Position numbers and translations under genes: made by a program
Assembly: GCF_002294725.1 (NCBI RefSeq)
Contig: NZ_NSFT01000002.1
Span: forward strand, 496,001 to 560,000
DNA: 64,000 nucleotides
Source: Mesorhizobium sp. WSM4313
GTDB taxonomy: Bacteria; Pseudomonadota; Alphaproteobacteria; Rhizobiales; Rhizobiaceae
Direction of reading: 5' to 3'
Notes under the pieces: model-generated
The model's input: only the letters and a program-made list of their open reading frames with translations
What the model was told of the DNA's origin: nothing
The model's database searches: none
Shown here: piece after piece, positions 55,984 through 63,667 of the stretch
Numbering within the stretch: the stretch's first letter is position 1
Layout: the number at the start of each line of letters is the position of its first letter

Positions 55984-56000
55984 TATCGGTTTTACCGATA
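55984..56000. promoter_or_regulatory. Perfect inverted repeat, probable LysR-type operator upstream of potD-like gene
   Basis: TATCGGT-TTT-ACCGATA is a perfect 7-base dyad with a 3-base spacer, matching the LysR-type T-N11-A style. It lies about 110 bases upstream of the potD-like start and 84 bases downstream of the end of the LysR gene on the same strand. CCGATATCGG overlaps its left arm as another palindrome. Confidence 0.75.
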
Positions 56001-56083
56001 CTTTGTATGACGCAATTTCGGACGGAAGGCTACGGCGAAGTCGCCGAACCCAACCGCTCCACACTTTTCCTGGAATTGCGTGA

Positions 56084-56995
56084 TCACGGCCGTTGGCGCG
56101 CCATGCGCTGCGACTGCGCGAGGCCGATGAAATCGCGAGCCGCCTGCGGCAGGGCCGAGCCGCGACGCCAGACCGTGCCGACCTGGACCACCGGCAGCGA
56201 GCCGGAAACGTCGCGCGATTCGATGCGATCGCCTTCCAGCGACCAGGGCCTGTAGACGAGGTCGGGCAGCAGCGCCACGCCGGCGCCGGTGGCGACCAGG
56301 CTGCGCACTGCCTCGACCGAGCGGGTGCGGAAGGCGACATGCGGCCTGGCGCCGATCGCCGACAGCAGCTTGCCGGTGTTCTCCTCGATCTCGTCGACCG
56401 TGAGCATGATCAGCGGCTCGGAGACGATGTCATTGACCCCGATGATGTCGGCGCTGGCGAGCCTGTGGCTGAGCGGAATCCACAGCCTGTAGGCCGAGAC
56501 TTCCAGGATTTCCGACTGCAGCGCCGTGCGGTCGCGCAGGTTGGACGTCACCATGACGGCGATGTCGAGCTTGCCACCGACCAAAAGGTGCTCGAGATAA
56601 TCGCCATTGTCCTCGATTGCCGAGACCTCGACGCCGGGATAGGCGCGCCGGTAGCGGGCGAGCAGGTCGGATAGGACATAGCCGGCGACCAGCGAGGTGA
56701 CGCCGAGCTGCAGCCGCCCGCCGGCGGCCGCCTGCTCGCTGGAGAAAGAACGGCGCGCATCGGAGACATCGGCCAGGATCTTGGTCGCGTGGCGCAGGAA
56801 CTGATGGCCCTTGTGGGTGATGTTGAGGCCACGTGGATGGCGCTCGAACAGCTCGACGCCGAGATCGCTCTCCAACTCCTTGATCGCCTCGGTGACCGAG
56901 GACTGAGAAATCGACAGGTTCTGCGCGGCGCCCGAGACGGTGCCCTGCTCGGCGACAGCGACGAAGAACTGCAATTGGCGGATGGTGAAAGCCAT
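56084..56995 (-). CDS. LysR-family transcriptional regulator
   Basis: This is a 303-residue LysR protein. The HTH is QFFVAVAEQGTVSGAAQNLSISQSSVTEAIKELESDLGVELFERHPRG. The ligand domain shows RLQLGVTSLVAGYVLSDLLARYRRAYPGVEV. The ATG at 56995 (MAFTIRQLQFF) is the usual family start; upstream in-frame ATGs are rejected. It lies upstream of and in the same direction as the polyamine transporter gene, with the dyad at 55984-56000 between them, so it is likely the regulator of that operon. Confidence 0.9.
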   Translation of the reverse strand: MAFTIRQLQFFVAVAEQGTVSGAAQNLSISQSSVTEAIKELESDLGVELFERHPRGLNITHKGHQFLRHATKILADVSDARRSFSSEQAAAGGRLQLGVTSLVAGYVLSDLLARYRRAYPGVEVSAIEDNGDYLEHLLVGGKLDIAVMVTSNLRDRTALQSEILEVSAYRLWIPLSHRLASADIIGVNDIVSEPLIMLTVDEIEENTGKLLSAIGARPHVAFRTRSVEAVRSLVATGAGVALLPDLVYRPWSLEGDRIESRDVSGSLPVVQVGTVWRRGSALPQAARDFIGLAQSQRMARQRP

Positions 56996-57068
56996 GGCCG
57001 GACTAAACACCGGCCAACGTGGCGTTGGGAAGTGGGGCAAGCTCCGAAACTTGACCGCCTTCCGATTC

Positions 57069-57085
57069 GTAACTAACTAAGTTAC
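57069..57085. promoter_or_regulatory. Inverted repeat abutting the Rrf2-family start codon
   Basis: GTAACT-AACTA-AGTTAC is a perfect 6-base dyad with a 5-base spacer that ends one base before the ATG of the Rrf2-family gene. A regulator bound here would block the promoter or start of transcription, as expected for autoregulation. Rrf2 sites are short dyads of this type in several bacteria. Confidence 0.7.
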
Positions 57086-57535
57086 ATGAAACGCAACAGC
57101 CGACTGTCCTCGACCCTGCATATCCTCGTCCATATGGCCGACGCCCCCGAGCGGGCACTGACCTCCGAACAGCTTGCCGGCTTCATCCACACCAACCCGG
57201 TGGTGGTGCGCCGCACCATTGCCGGGCTGCGGGAGGCCGGCATCGTCACCTCGTCGCGCGGCCATGGCGGCGGCTGGCAGCTCGGCCGCGCGCCGGACAA
57301 GATCTCGCTGGCCGAGATCAGCGGCGCGCTCGGCGAGACGCTGTTGCCGTTCAGCACCGAACCGGAAAGTCCCGGATGCCTAGTCGAGCAGGCGGTGATC
57401 GCCGTGCTCGACGATTTTCGCCTGGAGGCGGAAAGGCTGCTCACTGAGCGGCTCAGCCATATCACGCTGGCCGACCTGACGGCCGATTTCCGCCGCCGTT
57501 ATGACCTCATTGGAGTATCCAGCCATGCAGTATGA
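57086..57535 (+). CDS. Rrf2-family transcriptional regulator, single-cysteine type
   Basis: This is a 149-residue winged-helix protein. The HTH and wing are TSEQLAGFIHTNPVVVRRTIAGLREAGIVTSSRGHGGGWQLGRAPDKISLAEI. Canonical Rrf2 sensors such as IscR and NsrR use three cysteines for a cluster; here I find only Cys98 in SPGCLVEQAV, so it is closer to the YwnA-like, non-cluster group. The ATG has a palindrome immediately upstream. It overlaps the flavoenzyme gene by 11 bases, so the two are coupled and Cys98 may sense thiol state (inference). Confidence 0.88.
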   Translation: MKRNSRLSSTLHILVHMADAPERALTSEQLAGFIHTNPVVVRRTIAGLREAGIVTSSRGHGGGWQLGRAPDKISLAEISGALGETLLPFSTEPESPGCLVEQAVIAVLDDFRLEAERLLTERLSHITLADLTADFRRRYDLIGVSSHAV

Positions 57536-58421
57536 TGTGATCGTCGTCGGCGGCAGCTTTGCCGGCCTGTCCGCCGCCATGTATGCGGCGCGCGGGCGGC
57601 GCAAGGTGTTGGTGATCGATGCCGGCGAGCCGCGGAACCGCTTTGCCGAGCATTCGCACGGCTTCTTCGGCCAGGACGGACGGGCGCCGGCGGACATTCT
57701 CGGCGAGGCCAGGGCACAGCTGCTCGCCTATCCCGCCGTCACGATGATCGAGGGCCGCGCCGAGCGGGCCGCCATTGCCGGCACTGGATTCGAGGTCCGG
57801 ATGGACGATGGCGAGCGTTTCGGCGCGACGCGGCTGGTGCTCGCCACCGGCGTCCGGGACATCCTGCCGGATGTTCCCGGACTGGCCGCGCATTGGGGCA
57901 AGACGGTGCTGCATTGTCCTTATTGCCACGGCTACGAAGTGGCCGGCGGGCCGCTCGGCGTGCTGGCGACTGGACCGATGTCGCTGCACCAGGCCGAGCT
58001 GATCTCCGACTGGGGCGATGTCACGCTGTTCGCCGACGGTTTGTTCGAACCGGACGCTGACCAGGCGCGGGCGTTGGAGAAGCGCAACATCCGGTTCGAG
58101 CGGGGCAAGGTGAGCGAAGTGCAGAACGACGGGTCCGGCGGCCTGGTCGTCAGGCTCGACGGCAATCGCAGCGCGAGCGTGCGGGCGCTGTTCACCGCGC
58201 CGCGCAACGTGATGGCAAGTCCGCTTGCCGAACAGCTTGGCTGCGCCTTCAACGAAGGCCCGCTCGGCAAGGCGGTCGTCGTGGATGACAAGCAGCAGAC
58301 ATCGGTGCCTGGCGTCTTCGCGGCAGGAGACGCCGCGCGCCTGATGCACAACATCGCCTTCGCGGTGTCGGGCGGCGCGATGGCCGGGGTTGCGGCGCAC
58401 CAGTCGCTGGTGTTCGGCTAG
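57525..58421 (+). CDS. NAD(P)/FAD-dependent oxidoreductase, thioredoxin reductase-like
   Basis: This is a 298-residue flavoprotein. The FAD motif is VIVVGGSFAGLSAAMYAARGRRKVLVID (about 5-32). The redox pair is Cys131-Pro-Tyr-Cys134 in LHCPYCHGYEVAG, as in thioredoxin reductase. The C-terminal FAD motif is VPGVFAAGDAARLMHNIAFAVSGGAMAG. The dinucleotide segment in the middle reads LGVLATGPMSLHQAELIS, less Gly-rich than in NADPH enzymes. The ATG at 57525 follows TGGAGTATCCAGCC. It is paired with the Rrf2 regulator, which suggests a redox or antimicrobial-stress role, but the electron acceptor is unknown. Confidence 0.88.
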   Translation: MQYDVIVVGGSFAGLSAAMYAARGRRKVLVIDAGEPRNRFAEHSHGFFGQDGRAPADILGEARAQLLAYPAVTMIEGRAERAAIAGTGFEVRMDDGERFGATRLVLATGVRDILPDVPGLAAHWGKTVLHCPYCHGYEVAGGPLGVLATGPMSLHQAELISDWGDVTLFADGLFEPDADQARALEKRNIRFERGKVSEVQNDGSGGLVVRLDGNRSASVRALFTAPRNVMASPLAEQLGCAFNEGPLGKAVVVDDKQQTSVPGVFAAGDAARLMHNIAFAVSGGAMAGVAAHQSLVFG

Positions 58422-58441
58422 CTCTTATTCCTTGGGCGACG

Positions 58442-59206
58442 TCAGGCCGCGGCGATACTGACCCGGGCGCCGGCCTGGCTCAGCGCTGCGGCTATATCGC
58501 GTGGCGGCGGCTGGTCGGTGGCAAGCTCGGAAAAGCCGTCGAAGCCGCAGACCCGGACCAGGCCTTGCCGGCCGAACTTGGAATGGTCGGTGACGACCAG
58601 CGAGCGCTGGCCGCGCGACAGCACCATGCGGGCGAACTCCGCCTCGTCCAGATCGTAGTCGGTCAGGCCGGCGGCCGCATCGACGGCTCCGATCGAGATC
58701 ACCGCATGATCGACCGAAAAGCGGCTGACGAACTCGATCGCCGAAATGCCGAAAGCCGCGCCCGAATCGCTGCGCAGCTCGCCGCCCGCCATGTAGACCT
58801 TGTTGCCGTTCACCGTCGCCAGCGTGCGGGCAATGTCGGAGGAATTGGTGACCACCGTCAGCCGGCGATGGCCGAGCAGCTCGCGCGCGAGGAAGGAGGT
58901 GGTCGTGCCGGTATCGAGCATGATCGCCTCGCCATCGCGGATCGTAGCCGCGACCATCCTGGCGATCAGGCGCTTGGCTTCGGCATTCTCGCGCATGCGC
59001 CGCTCGAACGGCGCCTCGCCCACAATCGAGGCAAGGCCCACGGCGCCGTGCATCTTCAGCACCGACCCGTCATCGGCGAGCGGCTTGACATCGCGCCGCA
59101 CGGTTTCCAGCGAGACGCCGAGCCGCTCGGCGAGGCTGGCTATGGTGATCGTGCCCTCCTCGCTGAGGAGCCGCAGGATTTCGCCGTGCCGTTTCGAATG
59201 GATCAT
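58442..59206 (-). CDS. DeoR-family transcriptional regulator
   Basis: This is a 254-residue repressor. The N-terminal HTH is RHGEILRLLSEEGTITIASLAERLGVSLETVRRDVKPLADDGSVLKMHGAVG. The sugar-phosphate-binding part has IARMVAATIRDGEAIMLDTGTTTSFLARELLG and ISIGAVDAAAGLTDYDLDEAEFARMVLSRGQRSLVVTDHSKFGR. It would be released by a phosphorylated effector. It is divergent from the phosphotransferase and dehydrogenase operon across a 387-base gap and may control it (inference). It is convergent with the flavoenzyme gene at 20 bases. Confidence 0.9.
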   Translation of the reverse strand: MIHSKRHGEILRLLSEEGTITIASLAERLGVSLETVRRDVKPLADDGSVLKMHGAVGLASIVGEAPFERRMRENAEAKRLIARMVAATIRDGEAIMLDTGTTTSFLARELLGHRRLTVVTNSSDIARTLATVNGNKVYMAGGELRSDSGAAFGISAIEFVSRFSVDHAVISIGAVDAAAGLTDYDLDEAEFARMVLSRGQRSLVVTDHSKFGRQGLVRVCGFDGFSELATDQPPPRDIAAALSQAGARVSIAAA

Positions 59207-59399
59207 CGGTGTGTCCGGGAATTCTGACCGAATTTAAGGCTTTGCCGACGCTTTGAAAGGAGTCGCTTATATTTTCGGGCAAAACACCCAAAAAAGGTCA
59301 CAGCTTTTGGATTGACAGCGCTGCCACGCTGGCGTGACATTGACCTTGTGACAGGCTCGGAACTGCCGCGGGAGGGTGATGGCAGAGCCGCAACCTAGT

Positions 59400-59545
59400 G
59401 ACCAGATCGCCTGGAACCAGCCAGGCGCGAGCTTTTATCGAATCCGCGGGGGCGGATGCCGGGATATCATACCTGGCCAAGGGGCTCGTCGGTGCGGTGC
59501 GGGATACCGATCCTGGCGTCTCGCACCGACGAGGCTTTTTTGTTT
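59400..59545 (+). promoter_or_regulatory. Structured leader RNA candidate with terminator-like hairpin
   Basis: The 387-base gap before the phosphotransferase gene ends in a compact RNA-like region. CGCCTGG and CCAGGCG (59408-59427) form a stem, ATCCGC and GCGGAT (59442-59457) form another. CTCGTCGGTGCG (59485-59496) pairs perfectly over 12 bases with CGCACCGACGAG (59522-59533) around a 25-base loop that itself holds GGAT-ATCC. Six T, then TTT after one G, follow the last stem. It is a possible attenuator or riboswitch-like leader ending 50 bases before the GTG start. I cannot match it to a named family. Confidence 0.5.
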
Positions 59546-59593
59546 CGTTCCATCGTTGTTGTCCGCGGGGTCGGCTGAGGCCGGAGCGAAGCT

Positions 59594-60478
59594 GTGAATG
59601 CCGAAGACCGCATCCGCGCCTTGCCGTGCTGGAACGGCGGCATCGAGATCGAGCCGCTGCCGGGCGGCCTCAGCAACGCCAATTATGTCGTCACCGATGC
59701 GGCCGGGCGGCATGTCGTGCGCTTCGGCCAAGACTTCCCGTTCCACCATGTCTTTCGCGAACGCGAGGTGATGACCGCGCGGGCCGCGCATGCAGCGGGC
59801 TTCGCGCCCGCCGTGCACTATGCCGAGCCCGGCATCCTGGTGACGGAGTTCCTCGGCGCCAGGACCTTCCTCGCTGAAGACGTGCGGACCAATCTCGGCC
59901 GCGTGGCGGCGCTGCTGCGCGGCTTTCATCGCGAGATGCCGAAGCATGTCTCCGGCGCCGGTTTCATGTTCTGGGTGTTCCACGTCATCCGCGACTATGC
60001 GCGCACACTGGACGAGGGCGGCAGCCGCAAGAGGGCTGAGCTGCCACGTTATCTGGCCCTGGCGGACGAGCTCGAGCGGGCGCAAAAACTGCTGCCCATC
60101 GTCTTCGGCCATAACGATCTTTTGCCGGCAAACATCCTCGACGACGGCAAGCGGCTGTGGCTGATCGACTTCGAGTATGCCGGCTTCAACACGGCGATGT
60201 TCGACCTCGCCGGCGCCGCGTCCAATGCCGGCCTGAGCGATGACGAATCCTTCGCCTTCATGACCGCCTATTTCATGAAGGAACCGGACGGCGAAATTCG
60301 CCGATCGCATGCCGCCATGCAATGCGCCTCCCTGCTGCGCGAAGCGATGTGGAGCATGGTGTCCGAGCTCTATCTCAACGCGCCCGGCATCGACTATGTC
60401 GCCTATAGCGAGGAAAACCTCGTCCGGCTCGACGCGGCGCTGGACAACTACCGGACGAAATACGGAACCAGATCATGA
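59594..60478 (+). CDS. Choline/ethanolamine kinase-like phosphotransferase (APH superfamily)
   Basis: This is a 294-residue protein kinase-like fold enzyme. LPGGLSNANYVVTDAAGRHVVRFG (about 22-45) is the nucleotide loop. The Brenner-type motif is FGHNDLLPANILDDGKRLWLIDFEYAG, with catalytic Asp175 and the metal-binding Asp in LIDFEYAG. It would phosphorylate choline, ethanolamine or another small alcohol with ATP. The GTG at 59594 has GGAG seven bases before it. It precedes and overlaps (ATGA) a DMG dehydrogenase-type gene. Reaction specificity is unproven. Confidence 0.83.
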   Translation: MNAEDRIRALPCWNGGIEIEPLPGGLSNANYVVTDAAGRHVVRFGQDFPFHHVFREREVMTARAAHAAGFAPAVHYAEPGILVTEFLGARTFLAEDVRTNLGRVAALLRGFHREMPKHVSGAGFMFWVFHVIRDYARTLDEGGSRKRAELPRYLALADELERAQKLLPIVFGHNDLLPANILDDGKRLWLIDFEYAGFNTAMFDLAGAASNAGLSDDESFAFMTAYFMKEPDGEIRRSHAAMQCASLLREAMWSMVSELYLNAPGIDYVAYSEENLVRLDAALDNYRTKYGTRS

Positions 60479-62928
60479 CCTTGCCCAGCCATGCCGAAAT
60501 CGTCGTCATCGGCGGCGGCATCATCGGCTGTTCCACTGCCTACCACCTGGCGCGCGACCATAGGGCGGACGTGGTGCTGCTCGAGCAGGGCAAGCTGACC
60601 TCGGGCTCGACCTGGCACGCCGCCGGCCTGGTCGGGCAGCTGCGCTCCTCCGCCTCGATCACGCGCGTGCTCAAATATTCGGTCGAGCTCTACAAAGGGC
60701 TGGAGGCCGAGACGGGCCTGGCGACCGGCTGGAAGATGACCGGATGTCTGCGGCTGGCGACGAATGCCGACCGCTGGACCGAGTTCAAGCGGCTGGCGAC
60801 CACGGCCAAAAGCTTCGGCATGGATATGCAGCTGCTGTCGCTGGCGGAAGTGAAGCGCATGTGGCCGCTGATGGAGACAAGCGACCTTGTCGGCGCTTCC
60901 TGGCTGCCGACCGACGGGCAGGCAAGCCCCTCAGACATCGCCCAGTCGCTCGCCAAGGGCGCGCGCATGCATGGCGCGAAACTGTTCGAGGGCGTGCGCG
61001 TCACAGGCTTTACGATGAAGGACGGCCGCATCACGGCGGTGAAGACTTCACAGGGCGACATCGCCTGCGACAAGGTGGTGAACTGCGCCGGACAATGGGC
61101 AAGGCAGGTCGGCGCGATGGCCGGCATCAACGTGCCGCTGCAGCCGGTCAAGCACCAGTACATCATCACCGAGAAGATCGCGGGCCTTGCGACCGACGCG
61201 CCGACAATCCGCGACCCCGACCGTCGCACCTATTTCAAGGAGGAGGTCGGCGGGCTGGTGATAGGCGGCTACGAGCCCAATCCGCAGGCCTGGGCAACCG
61301 GACTTCCCGGCGGCGATGTCCCGAACGACTGGGAGTTCCGGCTGTTCGACGACGACTACGATCATTTCGAGCAGCACATGGCCCAGGCGATCGCGCGCGT
61401 TCCGGCGCTGCAAACCGCCGGCGTCAAGCAAATGATCAACGGTTCGGAGAGTTTCACGCCGGACGGCAACTTTGTCCTCGGCGCAGCGCCCGAATGCGCC
61501 AACATGTTCGTCGGCGCCGGCTTCAACGCCTTCGGCATCGCTTCAGGCGGCGGCGCCGGCTGGGTGCTGGCGCAATGGGTGGCCGACGGCGAGGCGCCGC
61601 TCGACCTGTGGGTGGTCGACATCCGCCGTTTCTCCGGCCTGCACCGCGACCGCGACTGGGTCCGCGACCGCACGCTGGAGGCCTATGGCAAGCACTACGC
61701 GATCGACTTCCCGCACGAGGAATATCTCTCCGGACGCCCTCGCATCGTCTCGCCGCTCTATGAGCGGCTGAAGATGCATCGCGCCGTGTTCGGCTCCAAG
61801 CTTGGCTGGGAGCGGCCGAACTGGTTCGCGCCGGACGGCGCGGCCGCCGAGGACGTCTATTCGATGGGCCGCCAGAACTGGTTCGGCCCGGTCGGCGACG
61901 AGCACCGTCATGTGCGCGGGAAGGTCGGCATCTTCGACCAGTCCTCCTTCGCCAAATACGAGCTGACCGGCACTGACGCGCTGAAGGCGCTCGACTGGAT
62001 CTGCGCCAACGATGTCGACAAGCCGGTCGGACGGCTGACCTACACGCAGCTTCTCAATACGCGCGGCGGCATCGAGGCCGACCTCACCGTGTCGCGGCTC
62101 GGCGAGGACCGGTTCTACATCGTCACCGGCACGGGCTTCCGCACGCATGACCTGTCCTGGATCGGCGACCATATAGGCCCCGGCCTCGACGCCAGGCTGA
62201 CCGACGTCACGGAGGATTTCGGCACGCTGTCGCTGATGGGGCCGCGCGCTCGCGACGTGCTGTCGGCGGTGACGAACGCCGATGTCTCAAACGCCGCCTT
62301 CCCCTTCGGCCATGCGCGCGAGATCGCAATAGCCGGCCACAGCGTGAAGGCGCTGCGCGTCACCTATGTCGGGGAACTGGGCTGGGAGCTGCATGTGCCG
62401 ATCGCCGCCACCGGCGAGGTTTTCGATGCGCTGATGGCGGCGGGCAATGCGCATGGCATTCGCCCGGTCGGCTACCGGGCGCTGGAATCGCTGCGACTGG
62501 AGAAGGGCTATTGCGCCTGGGGTTCCGACATCACGCCGAACGATATGCCGCAGGAGGCGGGGCTCGGCTGGGCCGTGAAGCTTCGCAAGAATACCGACTT
62601 CGTCGGACGCCGGGCGCTGGAGAAGGCAGCCGGCAAGCCGCCGACGAAACGCTTTGCCGGCTTCACGGTGGACGACCCGGAGATCGTGCTGGTCGGACGC
62701 GAGACGATCCTGCGCAATGGCGAGCCGGTCGGCTATCTCACCAGCGGCGGCTACGGCTACACGGTGGAGAAGAACATCGGCTACGGCTATGTGCGCAATG
62801 CCGACGGCGTCAGCGACGATTTTCTGGCCTCGGGCGACTATGAGCTTGTCGTGGCGATGGAGCGCACGCCGGCAAAGATCCATCTCGAGGCGATGTACGA
62901 TCCGGCCGGAGCAAGGATAAAGGCCTGA
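60475..62928 (+). CDS. FAD-dependent oxidoreductase with GcvT-like C-terminal half (dimethylglycine/sarcosine dehydrogenase family)
   Basis: This is an 817-residue two-part enzyme. The first half is a DAO-type flavoprotein: VVIGGGIIGCSTAYHLA (about 10-26) and GSTWHAAGLVGQLRSS, where His48 fits the covalent FAD histidine of DMG and sarcosine dehydrogenases. From about residue 430 it has a GcvT-like folate domain (NTRGGIEADLTVSRLGEDRFYIVTGTGFRTHDL, YVGELGWELHVP, RPVGYRALESLRLEKGYCAWGSDITP). Such enzymes demethylate dimethylglycine or sarcosine and pass the one-carbon unit to tetrahydrofolate. It overlaps the kinase-like gene. The substrate is not readable. Confidence 0.88.
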   Translation: MTLPSHAEIVVIGGGIIGCSTAYHLARDHRADVVLLEQGKLTSGSTWHAAGLVGQLRSSASITRVLKYSVELYKGLEAETGLATGWKMTGCLRLATNADRWTEFKRLATTAKSFGMDMQLLSLAEVKRMWPLMETSDLVGASWLPTDGQASPSDIAQSLAKGARMHGAKLFEGVRVTGFTMKDGRITAVKTSQGDIACDKVVNCAGQWARQVGAMAGINVPLQPVKHQYIITEKIAGLATDAPTIRDPDRRTYFKEEVGGLVIGGYEPNPQAWATGLPGGDVPNDWEFRLFDDDYDHFEQHMAQAIARVPALQTAGVKQMINGSESFTPDGNFVLGAAPECANMFVGAGFNAFGIASGGGAGWVLAQWVADGEAPLDLWVVDIRRFSGLHRDRDWVRDRTLEAYGKHYAIDFPHEEYLSGRPRIVSPLYERLKMHRAVFGSKLGWERPNWFAPDGAAAEDVYSMGRQNWFGPVGDEHRHVRGKVGIFDQSSFAKYELTGTDALKALDWICANDVDKPVGRLTYTQLLNTRGGIEADLTVSRLGEDRFYIVTGTGFRTHDLSWIGDHIGPGLDARLTDVTEDFGTLSLMGPRARDVLSAVTNADVSNAAFPFGHAREIAIAGHSVKALRVTYVGELGWELHVPIAATGEVFDALMAAGNAHGIRPVGYRALESLRLEKGYCAWGSDITPNDMPQEAGLGWAVKLRKNTDFVGRRALEKAAGKPPTKRFAGFTVDDPEIVLVGRETILRNGEPVGYLTSGGYGYTVEKNIGYGYVRNADGVSDDFLASGDYELVVAMERTPAKIHLEAMYDPAGARIKA

Positions 62929-62939
62929 TCGAGGGACGG

Positions 62940-63572
62940 TCAGCTGACGCGCAGCACAAGCCCCCTGCTCTGCACGGTATCGGACTCGCCCGGCATCGAG
63001 GCGTAAGGCGCCGTTTCCTCGACGCGCTTCAACCTGCCCTGAGCCTCAAGTCCGGCAATGCGCTCGGCGAAGCCTGATTGCCACAGCGTGTTCTTGACGG
63101 TCAGCACGATGATCCCGCCTGGACGGCAGATGCGGATCAACTCGTCCAGCCCCTCGATCCCGACATGGCCCGAAGTGAAGACGCCCGCCGAAATAATGCC
63201 GGCATAGACGCCGTCGGCGAAGGGCAAAGCGTCGCCCATCGCCAGGCGATGCAGCGCACTGTAGACGCCCTTGGCGCCGGCCTTGTCCAGCATGCCTTGC
63301 GAGATGTCGAGCGCCTCGACCTTCGGATAGCCGGTGATGGCCAGCCATTCGCCGATCAGGCCAGTGCCGGCGCCGGCATCGAGCAAGGGTTCGGCGCCGC
63401 GCGGCAGGTGCCTGGCAAGCAGCGCCAGGCAGATCGTCGGGTGGCGATAGCCGGCGGCCGACATGTCAGCATCATAGGTCTCGGACCAGCTGTCATAGAT
63501 CGCCGCCACTTCCTCAGGCCGCTTCGCGGCGTAGGCCGCGCTTAGCGAGCCGCTGTGCTTGCCGTCCGCCAT
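62940..63572 (-). CDS. Class I SAM-dependent methyltransferase
   Basis: This is a 210-residue methyltransferase. The N-terminal helix has AAYAAKRPEEVAAIYDSWSETYDADM. Motif I is PLLDAGAGTGLIGEWLA, then VEALDISQGMLDKAGAKGVY, ALPFADGVYAGIISAGVF and a GGIIVLTVKNTLW block. It resembles Williams-Beuren-region-27-like (WBSCR27) proteins of unclear substrate. The ATG at 63572 follows GGGAGCAGAA. It is convergent with the DMG dehydrogenase-type gene and divergent from the second kinase-like gene, and it sits among choline and methylamine genes, which makes a small-molecule role possible (inference). Confidence 0.83.
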   Translation of the reverse strand: MADGKHSGSLSAAYAAKRPEEVAAIYDSWSETYDADMSAAGYRHPTICLALLARHLPRGAEPLLDAGAGTGLIGEWLAITGYPKVEALDISQGMLDKAGAKGVYSALHRLAMGDALPFADGVYAGIISAGVFTSGHVGIEGLDELIRICRPGGIIVLTVKNTLWQSGFAERIAGLEAQGRLKRVEETAPYASMPGESDTVQSRGLVLRVS

Positions 63573-63667
63573 TTCTGCTCCCACCGCCGATTCGTACCCG
63601 CATGGTAGCCAAGCGGTAAAAACTGTGGAACCGTTCCGCTGTAAAACATCGTGTGATGGTAAAGGGG

